Positions 12,038-22,650 of a DNA stretch of 64,000 nt are shown one piece after another. Source of the stretch: Plotosus lineatus (Eukaryota > Chordata > Actinopteri > Siluriformes > Plotosidae). The stretch is from NCBI GenBank assembly GCA_024760905.1, contig CM045733.1, forward strand, positions 20,626,001-20,690,000, given 5' to 3'. The notes below the pieces were generated by a model. That model saw nothing but the letters and a program-made list of their open reading frames with translations. It was not told the DNA's origin and searched no databases. The position numbers and the translations under genes were made by a program. Within the stretch, counting starts at the first letter, position 1, and each line of letters opens with the position of its first letter.

Positions 12038-12788
12038 GATTTGTATGTGTAAATTGCTGTATGTGAGTTTCCTAATTATAGTAGGCTTCACTCAGAAGTG
12101 GTTCTCACCGCAGTTCAGAAACATAACAACACGGCAGCCAGATGGTGAGGCGCGGTTTTGAGAACCGGAGTGAAATTTCAAACATTTTGAAAATCTTATA
12201 GTTTATGACAGTCAGCATCAGCCAACGATGAACAACCATTATGAAGATGATGTCACTGTGATTCAAAATGGTTTGAGACTGACAGCAGACTCATCCCCCC
12301 ATGTGAAAGCTACTTAAGTGAGTCCATTTCAATTCCAGAGGTCATAAAATCTGAATTAGAAATCTCATAAACGAATGATATGTGGAACAAGAGGGCTCAG
12401 GTGCCCTGGCCTTCCCTGGGCTTGTGTAGTCATACTAAATCACAAGTTTTTAATGATTCTTGCATTTAAAATGGTTCATAAAGCATTCCTTAAGCGTTTA
12501 AGTCACCATTTATTCTCTGTAGGGTTTTATTTTGCACCTTTGTAGGATCTCCATTGGTATAACTGGAGAACTAAATTTTATCCAGGAACCAAAACAATAT
12601 GAGAAGTGGACTTTTTGGTACTTTTCCAACTTTATGTAGTGCTCGCAGAATATTTGCACTTGATTATTTGATATTGATGATAATTAAAGAATTATTGGGA
12701 CCCTTAAAAAATATGCGTAGAACTGATTGTATTGATAATGTAAAACGAGATATTGTATATAAGTTATTATTTTGTAGCCTGACATTTA
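12038..12788. other. Unassigned sequence
   Basis: No gene or repeat recognised. A 99-codon ORF at 12599-12898 runs into the next transposon and a poly-A tract and is not supported. Confidence 0.4.
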
Positions 12789-13255
12789 CAGATGCTCCCC
12801 GACTTACGTTCATTCTTTTTACATATTTTTCGATTTTACGTTTAAAAAAAAAAAAAAATTATAAGTTGAGTTTAGCGTGCTCTCTGCACGTAGTATGAGA
12901 CATACCTACATAGTACACTGATGTAATATGCTACTGATGCATGACGCTGTGTCCATTATTTACAAACAACAGACTGAATGTGCCCTCCATCTTCCCAGTT
13001 CTCTGCGTGTTAAGACGTTGTATCAATAATGTTGATATTATTTGATATTAATATTATTTTGCAATGTTATGTTTATAATAATTGATTTAGGGGTGTTTTA
13101 TGAAATATGGTAATGGTATTTATGGATGTATAGTACAATATGAGCGTCATACGTCACTGGAACATACAGTAACAACTTACGTTTTTTTTTTTTTTTTTTC
13201 CAACTTGCGTTCGGCCGTCCGGAACTGAACTAAAACGTAAGTCGGGGAGCGTCTG
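12789..13255. mobile_element. Tigger-like MITE (CAGACGCTCCCC family)
   Basis: Ends CAGATGCTCCCCGACTTACG and CGTAAGTCGGGGAGCGTCTG are nearly perfect inverted repeats, flanked by TA at 12787-12788 and 13256-13257. Interior poly-A and poly-T segments. Inverted relative to the copies at 14.9 and 24.6 kb. No ORF. Confidence 0.9.
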
Positions 13256-14010
13256 TATATGCCATTTTGTAATAATGCATTTTGTCAGGTTGCACATCAT
13301 TTTATTCAGAGATTTTCCTGATGTGCTTTTAATGCTACGTGCATCTACATACAATTTACCCTGTGCTTATTAAGAGAGCTATATCGCCATCATGCCACCT
13401 GCAGAAGCCATCTGACTATATTATGCTCGTCTTCCCTCCTGTCTGCCCTATTTACTGCACCTTTACATCATCTGTCCCCTCCTGAGAGCTGGGCCGAACG
13501 TCGGTGTCTTTGTCTGTATGGGGCAAGCACTGTCCTTGCTGAGCGTTTTCCAAGAAAGAGAAATCTTTGGACGATGATGATGATGATGATGAAAGATGAA
13601 ATCTGTTTTGGATTCATGTGCTGTGCTTTTCATGCCACTATCTTGCATTTTCTTGCAGTCGTCTGCACAATTTAATGCCACATAGGCCTTGAGCCAAAAG
13701 CAGAGCTGCAGGGCCTTTGGGGAGATACAGACGTTTCATGTTTATGTGCATGAAAGGCATGCTAGAAATAGAACACAACAGAATTGATTGTGTACAGAGG
13801 CTGAACACCTGCTCCATTCATCCAGCTCCGATACCGGAGACACAAGACTTCCATTCTATGCTTTTATTCTCTCCAGTGAAAAAGTAAAGCAGCGAACATG
13901 TCTGTATGGCTTCCCTAAAACACATGACACTCTACATTGTTTCTCCTGTGCATTGATTTTTGTTTGGCATGCATACATTCCCCAAAGAGTACCTTTCCTT
14001 GCTGCAACTG
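13256..14010. other. Unassigned single-copy-looking sequence
   Basis: Contains a short (GAT)n at 13572-13591. ORFs of under 82 codons lack recognised domains. Confidence 0.4.
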
Positions 14011-14037
14011 TTTGTGTGTGTGTGTGTGTGTGAGTGT

Positions 14038-14114
<77 letters not shown>

Positions 14115-14122
14115 CGTGCGTG
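14011..14122. repeat. (GT)n microsatellite
   Basis: Long GT array with a GAGTGTAAGT interruption and a GTGC end. Confidence 0.97.
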
Positions 14123-14768
14123 TGAGAGCGAGAGGGAGCTGACCAACAATAATGCATCTATATAAAGCAGTTTATGATCACATGGAACATGACACGCGCA
14201 ATAATTAAAAGCAATATGAAACAGGTTCTCATAGAAGGTAAGATGAATGAATGCATGAATGATTCATTCATATTTCTATAAATTCAAGAAGCCTTATCTT
14301 CACCTCTGTAATAGTTTAATAGCATATTCTTTGCTTTCTAAGATACTGTAAGTACGTTTTCATTTCACATAAAAGTGGTTTGTGCAGTACTATACATTAC
14401 CATTAGACACATGAGAAGATATTTCTGTGACAGAACAAGGAACAGATTTTAAAAGCATCCAGAAATACAGAAGTGGGAAAACATTGTGCAATGATTCTCT
14501 ATCCATAGATGAGTAAATGTGTTAAAAGTGTTAAAAACATCCTTGAAGAAATCTCGAGTTCTGTGGGAGATACTCCGTTCCAAAATACAGTCGGTACAAA
14601 ACAAACAAAGCCAATAAATAGAGTGTAACTTCAGGATACACACAAAAATAGACCAGTTAAATGTAGGAAAAGACAAAGAAGAAGAAGAAGAAGAAGAAGA
14701 AGAAGAAACCTTTGTCAAATATAAGAAAAGAATGAAAGTGGAGCAGAAACAGTGTCTCCACTTCTGAA
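14123..14768. other. Unassigned sequence with (GAA)n
   Basis: (GAA)n at 14681-14707. No supported gene. Confidence 0.4.
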
Positions 14769-14866
14769 TACAGGGATCCCTCACTTTTCACGATTAATGG
14801 GGGCCGAGATCCCCCTGCGACCACCGAATTCCGCGAAGTAGGATCAACCCCCCTGACTGACGTATA

Positions 14867-15683
14867 CAGACGCTCCCCAACTTACGTTTTAGTTCGGTTC
14901 CAGACAACCGAACGTACAGTGAAAAAAAAAACGTAAGTTGTTACTGTATGTTCCAGTGACATATGACGTTCATACTGTACTATACATCCATAAATACCAT
15001 TACCGTATCTCATAAAACACCCCTAAATCAATTGTTATAAACATAACATTATAAAATAATATCAAATAAATCAAATAATATCAACATTAATTTCAAATAA
15101 ATTAAATTCAAGCAAAATAATTTCAAATAGATACATTTTAATCAAATTCACTCATCAAATATCAAATACAGTATCAAATATAACCGTTAACATGCTCTAT
15201 GATGTGATCGTTCTGCTTGTAAATGGTTCCGATGGTCGACGGAGCCATTTGGAAGAAACGTGCAACATTGACATGTTTTTCACCAGCATCCATTTTCTTG
15301 ATAATAGCCATCTTCATTTCTAACGAGATGGCTTGCTGCTTTTTCTGATTATCACTATCACTAGTAGGCTTACGCTTCTGACCAACCATATTTGCTTAGG
15401 GTTACAGAAGTCCGCAAAACAGTGTGAACACAAAGATCACAGAGATGACATCTTGACACAAGGGTAACACACAGTGAACTGGGAAGAAGGAGGGGCACGT
15501 TCAGTCTGTTGTTTGTAAACAATGGACGCAGCATCATGCAGAAGTAGCGTATTACGTCAGCGTACTACGTAGGTACGTCTCGTACTACAGAGAGCACGCT
15601 CAACTCAAAATTTGACTTTTTTTTTTTTAAACGTAAAATCGAAAAATACGTAAAACAAATGAACATAAGTCAGGGAGCGTCTA
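14867..15683 (-). mobile_element. Tigger-like element nested in the outer transposon
   Basis: Starts CAGACGCTCCCCAACTTACG after TA (14865-14866) and ends CATAAGTCAGGGAGCGTCTA before TA (15684-15685). Keeps the start of a pogo/Tigger-type transposase on the minus strand. Confidence 0.88.
15174..15389 (-). pseudogene. Pogo/Tigger transposase N-terminal fragment (psq/CENP-B-like HTH)
   Basis: 71 codons starting MVGQKRKPTSDSDNQKKQQA, followed by a helix-turn-helix pattern SLEMKMAIIKKMDAGEKHVN and a second part with FFQMAPSTIGTIYKQ. This matches the DNA-binding start of Tigger/jerky/CENP-B type proteins (KR..., IIKxxxxGEK, STIxTI). The DDE catalytic domain is absent. The same MVGQK start is recognisable in the copy near 57.28-57.31 kb, which supports it as the family's own ORF. 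Confidence 0.8.
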
Positions 15684-15739
15684 TAGGTTAATGTATATGT
15701 GTATATAATATCAACAAATACATATTCAATGCTATAAAT

Positions 15740-15932
15740 CAGGGGTGCTCAATCCTGCTCCTGGAGATCTACCTTCCAGAAGACATTCGCTCCAACCCTA
15801 ATCACGCCCACCTAACCATCCAATCACCTCATGAAGATCTGACTGGGTGTTACATGTCACATGGGCCACATTAGGGTTGGAAATGAAGTCATCTGGAAGG
15901 TAGATCTCCAGGAGCAGGATTGAACACCCCTG
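15740..15932. mobile_element. Palindromic hAT MITE (193 bp)
   Basis: Long terminal inverted repeats CAGGGGTGCTCAATCCTGCT and AGCAGGATTGAACACCCCTG, with a perfect 8-bp duplication CTATAAAT at 15732-15739 and 15933-15940. No ORF. Confidence 0.93.
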
Positions 15933-16228
15933 CTATAAATGCTTATAATAAGAATTAAACATTCAAAAATAAGGCATAAGATGTAAATAAAATATAAATA
16001 TACACATACAGATGCGCAACTCACATAAAAATGTAAGTAGTTTTGTTGTGTTGTATTTTGTTTTTGTTTGTTTGTGGGTTTTTTTTTTACATAATAGGCC
16101 TTGTTTCGCGGCGTTTTCCTTAACTTTTTTTCCTATTTTTTGTTTTCAATTTCCTTATTTTTTTATTTTTAAATGAATATTTTTGAAAACTCAGAAACTG
16201 TAGCACGAAGTAGCAAGGGATCCCTGTA

Positions 16229-16412
16229 TATTAATCCAATTATCTAACAAGGCTTAATAATGGTGGGCTTTGTTCATTATCTAAAAGTCAGGCTGATTGT
16301 TTCATCTATTGATTCAAACACAGGGCCTGAAAAAAACTGATCCGTGCCACGTGTTTATGCATATATGGGAATGTGGCAATTTTCCACTCGGGAAAGTAAA
16401 TGGAATAGCGCG

Positions 16413-16414
<2 letters not shown>
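16229..16414. other. Unassigned sequence
   Basis: No gene or repeat recognised. Confidence 0.4.

Positions 16415-16466
<52 letters not shown>
16415..16466. repeat. (CA)n microsatellite
   Basis: About 26 CA units. Confidence 0.97.
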
Positions 16467-16470
<4 letters not shown>

Positions 16471-17162
16471 CAACAGGCTACAGCATGAGAAGGAAACAAG
16501 ACACACACAAGCAGACACACATGGTGACTCACACACTTGCCATACTTGTCTGGATTTGACAGCGCTCATTACTGCTTTATGTGGTTGACCATCCACCAGC
16601 TTTTCAGCAACTGAATGTTGCACCATTTTCCCCACTCGTACAGTGTGTGAATCGAATAACCATCAGTCAATTACATGATATAAAAAGCTTTCTCGTTACA
16701 TAACAACCACCAGTCTGTCACGGAAAAGGGACATGACACGATTCCTTCAGGATCACCGAAACAATGTACCACATCTTTCACATCACAAGGTTGTCAGTTT
16801 CTCAACAAGCCTTCCAAAGGACCGGCATCATATTAACGGTGTACTTCTGCCTTGACCCCAGAGTGCCACGGGTTCCAGTGGGACCTTAAGTGAGATATAG
16901 CAACTACTAATGATGAATGAATGAAAATATGAATGTCTTAACAATCAGAAAAATGTTTAGAGCTTGGAATCTTTCTGGGAATTCCGATTGCTGCACAGAA
17001 AGAAGCAACCATTGTAACTAAAGATAAAAAACTCTAGACTTGTCCACCCCGAACGGCTTATCTCGGGAAGATAAGCTAATCTCAATGTATTCTCTGCAAA
17101 AGAAAGATGAAGCTACTCCTCACATAGCTTTCCTTTTGCCAGCTTTCATAAAGTTCATTTGT

Positions 17163-17165
<3 letters not shown>
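16467..17165. other. Unassigned single-copy-looking sequence
   Basis: No supported ORF or known repeat. Confidence 0.4.

Positions 17166-17222
<57 letters not shown>
17166..17222. repeat. (CA)n microsatellite
   Basis: About 28 CA units. Confidence 0.97.
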
Positions 17223-17225
<3 letters not shown>

Positions 17226-17316
17226 GCTAGTATTGCTTCCTCTATTCTTTGATTCTGAGTCATAGATACAATGTGTGTTTTTGTGGTCTGAACAACAATC
17301 AAAACCAATTCAATTC

Positions 17317-17393
17317 TCTCTCTCTCTCTCTCTCTCTCTCCCTGTCTCTCTCTCTCTCACACTCACTCACTCACTCACTCACTCACTCACTCA
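17317..17393. repeat. (CT)n then (ACTC)n
   Basis: CT units with one interruption change to ACTC units, which merge with the ATTCACTC-type end of a minus-strand SINE. Confidence 0.9.
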
Positions 17394-17672
17394 TTTGTAA
17401 AACCACTTGATCCTCTATTAGGTTCATGGGAAAACTGGAGTCTATCTCAGCTGATCTTGGGAAAAGGTGGGGTACACCCTGAACAGCTTGCCAGACCATC
17501 ACACAGAACCAATCGCACTTACATCCACTTTTAGGGGCAACTTGGAACAGCCAATTAGCCTAATATGCACATCTTGTGGTACGAAACCGATGTAGCTAGA
17601 GGAATCCCACACATTGACCTTCTTGCTGTGAGGAGAATGTGCTAATCACTATGTCACTGCGCCACCCATTAT
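17394..17672 (-). mobile_element. SINE family B copy
   Basis: Minus strand, from tail (AAACCACTTGATCCTCTATT) through GGGGCAACTTGGAACAGCCA to the head (GACCTTCTTGCTGTGAGGAG ... CACTGCGCCACCC). Confidence 0.82.
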
Positions 17673-17714
17673 AAATCTATGAATCTGAAAAAAACAAAAA
17701 AAAACATTTTTGTG

Positions 17715-17845
17715 TTCCATGGTTGTGTGAGTGTTGGCCCTGCGATGGCCGAACAAGCTGTCCAGGGCGTACCCGCTCTCGCCCTGAGTAGGCTAAGATA
17801 GGAAGCCAGCCTCTCCACGACCCCTAATTAGGATTAAGGAATTTT
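17715..17845 (+). mobile_element. SINE family B 3' half
   Basis: GTGAGTGTTGGCCCTGCGAT through ACCCCTAATTAGGATTAAGG. The head is absent. Confidence 0.75.
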
Positions 17846-18474
17846 CATGTGCCTCTAATTTATCTCCTAGATGGGTGACATCACCTGGCTCACCCCAAAT
17901 TAAAGCGTAACACACAAAACCTCATAAAATCAGCATCTAGCGGAAATTTATAATACACGGCCAAGAATGTAAGGATTCATCATGCAAGAACGGCATCTTT
18001 TAACTAAACACCACATGTGCTGGCTGTGCAATTAAAAGGGTGAGTCTGTACTTGGTTATTATTGGTGGTCATTGCTGTTCTCTCCTCCCACATGTGCGTT
18101 AGTAAAGCTTTAAAGACATGTTTGCCGGTTTGTTTTGCTTGTGAGTTCAGTAGTCATGATGGCTATATCTATGTTTGGTGACATGCACCCACTAATCAGT
18201 GCTCGAAGGCTGGTTGGTGATTTTATAATTTCAGCCTTGCAGAACTGCTGGCTTTGTTAATGACTGACATTGAAGAATGACTCAGTTGCTTTTAGAAGTG
18301 TGGCAGGGACAACATAGCCGAGACTATATACATCTTTTTGGGGGAAAAAAAAAAAGTCATTATTTTTACAGGCAGAAAATAGAATTTATGCGAACAGTCT
18401 AGGGGCTGCTCAGTTATTTTATGAGACAAGATATTAAATTAAATAAAATATTAATTAGATGAATATTGCTGATA
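17846..18474. other. Unassigned single-copy-looking sequence
   Basis: No supported ORF or known repeat. Confidence 0.4.
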
Positions 18475-18675
18475 TGGTGTGAGGCATGTGAAAGAACCAT
18501 TGATAACGTTCATCAGGAGTAAGCTGGATACGCATCGGCATGTTTGTGCCCTGTCATGGCCTGGACAACTGTCTAGGGTGTACTTTGCCCTCGCGTAGAG
18601 TCAGCGGAGATGGGCACCAGCCTCCCCGTGTCCCTAATTAGGATTAAATGGTTCAGAAAATGAATAAATGAATGT
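18475..18675 (+). mobile_element. SINE family A fragment, tail type 1
   Basis: GTGAGGCATGTGAAAGAACC through CCCTAATTAGGATTAAATGG and AATAAATGAATG. No head. Confidence 0.8.
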
Positions 18676-18731
18676 TGCTGAATTATGATGCACTGTCTAA
18701 AGAACCAAATTTGTTTGTTTGTTTGTTTTAG

Positions 18732-19090
18732 GGGCAGTGGTGACCAGGTGGTAGGGGGCTTGATTAATGAACTCAAGGTCAGGGGTTCAAGCCCCACTAT
18801 CATCAGTTGTGCCTGCGATCCCCCAGTGCAGTTAGTATGGTTATCAAAGACCAGCCATGTCTCTCTCTGTCTTATGGTGAGAGACATGTAACAGAATCAT
18901 TGCTGACTTTCGTAAATAGAAGGCTGCATAGCCATTAGCATGTTTCTGCCCTGCGCTGGCCTGGCGAGCTGTTCCGAGTTGTACCTCTGCCCTCACCCAG
19001 AGTCGGTGGGGGGGGGGGGGGCCCAGTCCCCCTGTGTCCCTAATTGGGATTAAGTGGTTCAGAAAATGATTGAATGAATGAATAATTGTT
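18732..19090 (+). mobile_element. SINE family A, full length, tail type 1
   Basis: GGGGCAGTGGTGACCAGGTG, the B box (AGGGGTTCAAGCCCCACTAT), the body, and a tail with TAATTGGGATTAAGTGGTTC. A G-run at 19009-19021. Confidence 0.85.
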
Positions 19091-19117
19091 TTAGAAAAAA
19101 AACAGAAATTGCTAATG

Positions 19118-19769
19118 CAGGGATTCCTCACTTTCCACGGTTAATTGGGAGCGAGATCCCACCGCAACCACCGAATTCCACTAAGTAGGATTACCCCCCA
19201 ACACCACCACCACCACCACCACCACCAACACCCCTGAGTGACGTATACGTACATGTACAGTATATGTGGATATAATATCAATAAATACATATTCAACGCT
19301 ATAAACGCTTATAATAACAATTAAACATTCAAAAATAATGTATAATATGCAAATACAATATAATACACATAAATACACTCACAATATAAATACACACACA
19401 ACCACCACACAAAAATGTAACTAGTTTTGATGGGAGGTTTTGGGTTGTTTTTTGTTTTGTGTTTGTTTATGGGTTTTTTTGTTTTGTTTTTTTGCATAAT
19501 TGACAAAATTATGCAAAATTTTGTTTCTCCCTCCTCCTGATTGGTTGTGATGATGTGTACACCTCTTTTTTCTCCTTCAAGCACGTTATCAACGTGATTG
19601 CCTGAATTGTGCATTTGTGAATTTGGATAATTAGCCTTGTTTTTGTGGCATTTTCCTTAACTTTTCCCCTATTCTTCCTTAATTTCCTTATTTTTTAATT
19701 TGATAAATATTAAAAAAAAAAAAAAAAGCGATGCACTGAAGCCGGATGAATTGAAGCGCAAAGTCCCTG
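19118..19769. mobile_element. DNA transposon relic of the CAGGGATCCCTCACT family
   Basis: Starts CAGGGATTCCTCACTTTCCA and ends in AAGCGCAAAGTCCCTG before TA. Internal (CAC)n at 19199-19226. A segment near 19,500-19,615 is absent from sister copies, where CATAATTGGCC is continuous, and is probably a further small insertion. No transposase ORF. Confidence 0.78.
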
Positions 19770-20214
19770 TAATCCATTAGCATAGCACTGTACTTGTAGC
19801 ATCGCTTTGTTTTTATCTTTTCAACACTATAACTAATCAAAGCAACTTATTCAGTCGTGTCAAAACCAGAAGCTCTTGATCAAATAGTCTTCTGAGATTG
19901 CTTCTGCATTCAGTCTAAAGTTAGCACATGCATGTAAAACATGATGTGGTTTGCTGATATGAGAAAATAGTTTGCAGCGCTGTTACCACCCCTGGGTGCC
20001 ACCCCCATGTCCAGAAGCTCTTTTGAAAAGCACATTTTGTCTATCTATAATTGCTCATTTGCAAGTTTCTGCTCACTGGTACACAACAGCTAGCAGCCAT
20101 TTGTGACATCACAGGGCAGCTGAACACAATTGGAGGAAAGCAGGAACTGCCCTCTCCCACAGTTATGCACTCACAGTTGCCCATGACTGGCTATTGTCAG
20201 GGATTGAACCTTCA
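19770..20214. other. Unassigned sequence
   Basis: No gene or repeat recognised. Confidence 0.4.
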
Positions 20215-20285
20215 ATTCATTCATTCATTGATTCATTTGCCAAACTATTTAATTTTACTAGGGTTGGGGGGAGGCTAGAGCAGAT
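20215..20285 (-). mobile_element. SINE tail fragment
   Basis: ATTCATTCATTCATTGATTC, GCCAAACTATTTAATTTTAC and TAGGGTTGGGGGGAGGCTAG are a minus-strand family A/B tail. Confidence 0.65.
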
Positions 20286-20528
20286 TTTTGTCCATCTTTT
20301 CAATGATGAAAGATGCAGGTAAACGCTGTGTGCATGTACGTACGTACGCACAGATGCATAAGGACTGTGTAATGGTGCCTCTTTAAGTCACATATGGAAA
20401 CAAACATAAAGAAATGAAAGCTAAAATAAGACCTTTATTTATTTATTTATTTTATATATTTTAACCATTACCGAGGCAAATCAAGTGAGCGCTGCACTTT
20501 TTTAGCAGTCAATGCCATCTTTTCATAG

Positions 20529-20669
20529 ACCAAAGAGACGATTCATGGATGTGGTGAAGGAGGACATGAAGGTCGTTGGTGTCAGAGAAGAAGAAGGATA
20601 GGGTGAGATGGAGGCAGATGATTCGCTGTGGCGACCACTTAAGGGAGAAGCCGAAAGGAAAAGAAGAAG
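20529..20669 (+). mobile_element. Severely 5'-truncated RTE-like LINE with 18-bp target duplication
   Basis: Only the last ~140 bp of the element are present: an in-frame-like RFMDVVKEDMKVVGVREEE-type end, GGCAGATGATTCGCTGTGGC, and the 3' end GAAGCCGAAAGGAAAAGAAG. AATGCCATCTTTTCATAG is repeated exactly at 20511-20528 and 20670-20687. Same family as 34.6-36.0 kb. Confidence 0.92.
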
Positions 20670-20773
20670 AATGCCATCTTTTCATAGCGTACTGATTCAG
20701 ACTTTTAATATTTACTACACCTTCAATAATCTCTCCACAATGGTTTAAAGCAGGGGTCACCAACCTTTGTAAA

Positions 20774-21000
20774 GGGGCGGCATGGTGGCGTAGTATTTAG
20801 CATGGCCGCCTCACAGCAAGAAGGCCTGGGTTCGATCCCAGGCCTAGGTGTTTCTGTGTAGAGTTTGCATGTTCTCCCCGTGCTTGCGTGGGTTTCCTCC
20901 GGGTACTCCGGTTTCCTCCTACAGTCCAAAAACATGCACAGGAGGTTAATTGGCTGCTCCAAATTGCCCGTAGGTGTGAGTGAGTCCACATGTGGCCTGG
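20774..21000 (+). mobile_element. SINE family B 5' part inside the hAT element
   Basis: A well-kept head (GGCGGCATGGTGGCGTAGTA, CTGGGTTCGATCCCAGGCCT) and middle (GTTTGCATGTTCTCCCCGTG). The usual tail is replaced after GTAGGTGTGAGTGAGT. A (GATA)-like run at 21108-21123 precedes the next element. Confidence 0.85.
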
Positions 21001-21123
21001 AGAACCATACGGGAGATCATTGTGATCACAGCCATGATAATCCCTGTATGAGCATCATTCAAGCTTCAGGGATCGACGCCCATTCCTTGTGATTGGATGT
21101 AGATGTAGATAGATAGATAGATA

Positions 21124-21705
21124 CAGCATTCTGCCATAAGTATTAGCAAAAAGAACATGGTGTCAGCAGTGTGAGTATTTTTTCCTCACAGACCGTTTAT
21201 TAAATTTTATGAAACCCAGAACATGCAATTTTCTCTCAATAGTCCTCTTGAAGAAAGTTCTGTCTCTGTTGTTGTTGAAAATGTTGGTTCTCTCATGATG
21301 ATGATTGACGACGATGCAAGTCGTCTGCTGTCACGAGCCTTGAACAAACAAGGCCGTCCACTTCTTGGCTTGTTTTCCGAATTTCCCCGATCAAAATATC
21401 TATCTAAGAAACTATAAACGGTGCTAGAAGGTAATTCGACAATTCTCACTATTTCAGACTTTGTCGCACTGTGATAATTCTTTCGATCTCCAACCCATTT
21501 TGTTTATGGTCTAAATTTAGTAGAAGCAGATGACCGATGACATCACACATTTCACCACGGGATTGTCATGTGATCAGTTGGACGCTGTCAAATTTTCAAG
21601 TCGATCTATCGCGTATCAAATGGACTGCGCACAAAATCATAGCGGTTTGATTGAACTGCATTTTTCCGTTAAAGGGTTTTTCCGAATACTTATGGCGGAA
21701 TGCTG
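21124..21705 (-). mobile_element. Mariner/Tc1-type element with HTH fragment, nested in the hAT element
   Basis: Terminal inverted repeats CAGCATTCTGCCATAAGTAT and AATACTTATGGCGGAATGCTG, flanked by TA (21122-21123 and 21706-21707). Contains a transposase N-terminal fragment on the minus strand. Confidence 0.9.
21207..21449 (-). pseudogene. Mariner/Tc1-type transposase N-terminal fragment
   Basis: 80 codons: MRIVELPSSTVYSFLDRYFD with GNSENKPRSGRPCLFKARDS following. This is the second helix-turn-helix plus the GRPR-like AT-hook motif (SGRP) that links to the DDE domain in Tc1/mariner proteins. The catalytic domain is missing. Confidence 0.8.
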
Positions 21706-22001
21706 TAGATAGAACCTTTTTGAAACTGAGAGCTACTCCTTGGGCACCAATTAATGCGAAAGGCTACCAGGGCGATACACACTTCTGAAATAACAAATTT
21801 TCTCAATTTACCTTTAATTATATGTTATTAATAATTAACAATATTCATCGATGTGATGGTATTGATTTGATTAAAAAAGAAAATAGCAAAAAAAAATTAG
21901 ATGCAGCTCAATGGAGAGTGGTGCTATGGAGCCGCGGTCCTGTTCTAAAAATAGCAGCGAACAGGCCCGCGGGAACCATGTTGGTGACCCCTGGTTTAAA
22001 G

Positions 22002-22147
22002 CTTAACATACACGATGCATAAACTTCAATGATTTTTTTTATTATTGTTTAGTTTTTCCATTTTAAAGTCTATTAATTATGACATGGTTCCAAGTAAACA
22101 TGATAAACTGTGCGTATGACCATTTTGATTCAAGCACAGCAAGATTT
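22002..22147. other. Short unassigned spacer
   Basis: AT-rich; nothing recognised. Confidence 0.4.
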
Positions 22148-22475
22148 CCTATCGGCTTTACCCCTTTTTCAGGGGTCGCCACAGTGAATGATTTGCCATA
22201 GGTTTCCATGCCGGATGCCCTTCCTGACACAACCCTTTAGCAAGGGACAGAAACACGCTGACGGCTTTGCAGCTCCTCTTTTACGAAAGTCAGAAATGGT
22301 TCTTTTACATGAACCTCTCACCATAGACAGTGAGAGACATGGCCCGCCTTTGATAACCCAGTTAGCTGCACTGGATGGGGGGGGGGCAGTGACAACCTTG
22401 TGGAGAGTGGGACTCGAACCCCCAACCTTTGGATCAGCGATCCAGCGCCCTATACGACCATGCCATCACTGCCCC
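22148..22475 (-). mobile_element. SINE family A with RTE-type tail
   Basis: Minus strand. RTE tail at the low-coordinate end (TATCGGCTTTACCCCTTTTT, GGGGTCGCCACAGTGAATGA, CCGGATGCCCTTCCTGACAC), then the family A body, ending in the head (GGACTCGAACCCCCAACCTT, GATCAGCGATCCAGCGCCC). The clearest full copy of this hybrid. Confidence 0.9.
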
Positions 22476-22571
22476 GTATATCCTAATAGACTCAGGAAAA
22501 TCAAGATTTGATAAAATGAAGATTTAATTTTAGTTTTTTATTTATTTTAATGTTCCAATGAAGACCTTTCA

Positions 22572-22650
22572 TTCACTCATTTATTCATTTTCTGAACCGC
22601 TTAAACCTAATTAGGGTCGTGGGGAGGCTGGATCACATCTCAGGCTGGTG
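22572..22650 (-). mobile_element. SINE tail fragment
   Basis: ATTCACTCATTTATTCATTT, CTGAACCGCTTAAACCTAAT and TAGGGTCGTGGGGAGGCTGG match the minus-strand tail type 1. Confidence 0.75.

Larger units (their letters stand above)
14771..16226. mobile_element. Outer DNA transposon relic (CAGGGATCCCTCACT ends) holding two nested insertions
   Basis: Ends CAGGGATCCCTCACTTTTCA and CGAAGTAGCAAGGGATCCCTG are flanked by TA at 14769-14770 and 16227-16228. The interior matches sister copies at 9.1 and 19.1 kb (for example TATTCAATGCTATAAA, GCTTATAATAAGAATTAAAC). It is interrupted by a Tigger-like element (14867-15683) and a hAT MITE (15740-15932). Confidence 0.88.
20751..21993. mobile_element. hAT-type element holding a SINE and a mariner-like element
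   Basis: Ends CAGGGGTCACCAACCTTTGT and CATGTTGGTGACCCCTG with a perfect 8-bp duplication GTTTAAAG (20743-20750 and 21994-22001). The native interior includes TTTTTGAAACTGAGAGCTAC and ACACTTCTGAAATAACAAAT, seen after the inner insertions. No transposase ORF of its own. Confidence 0.93.
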
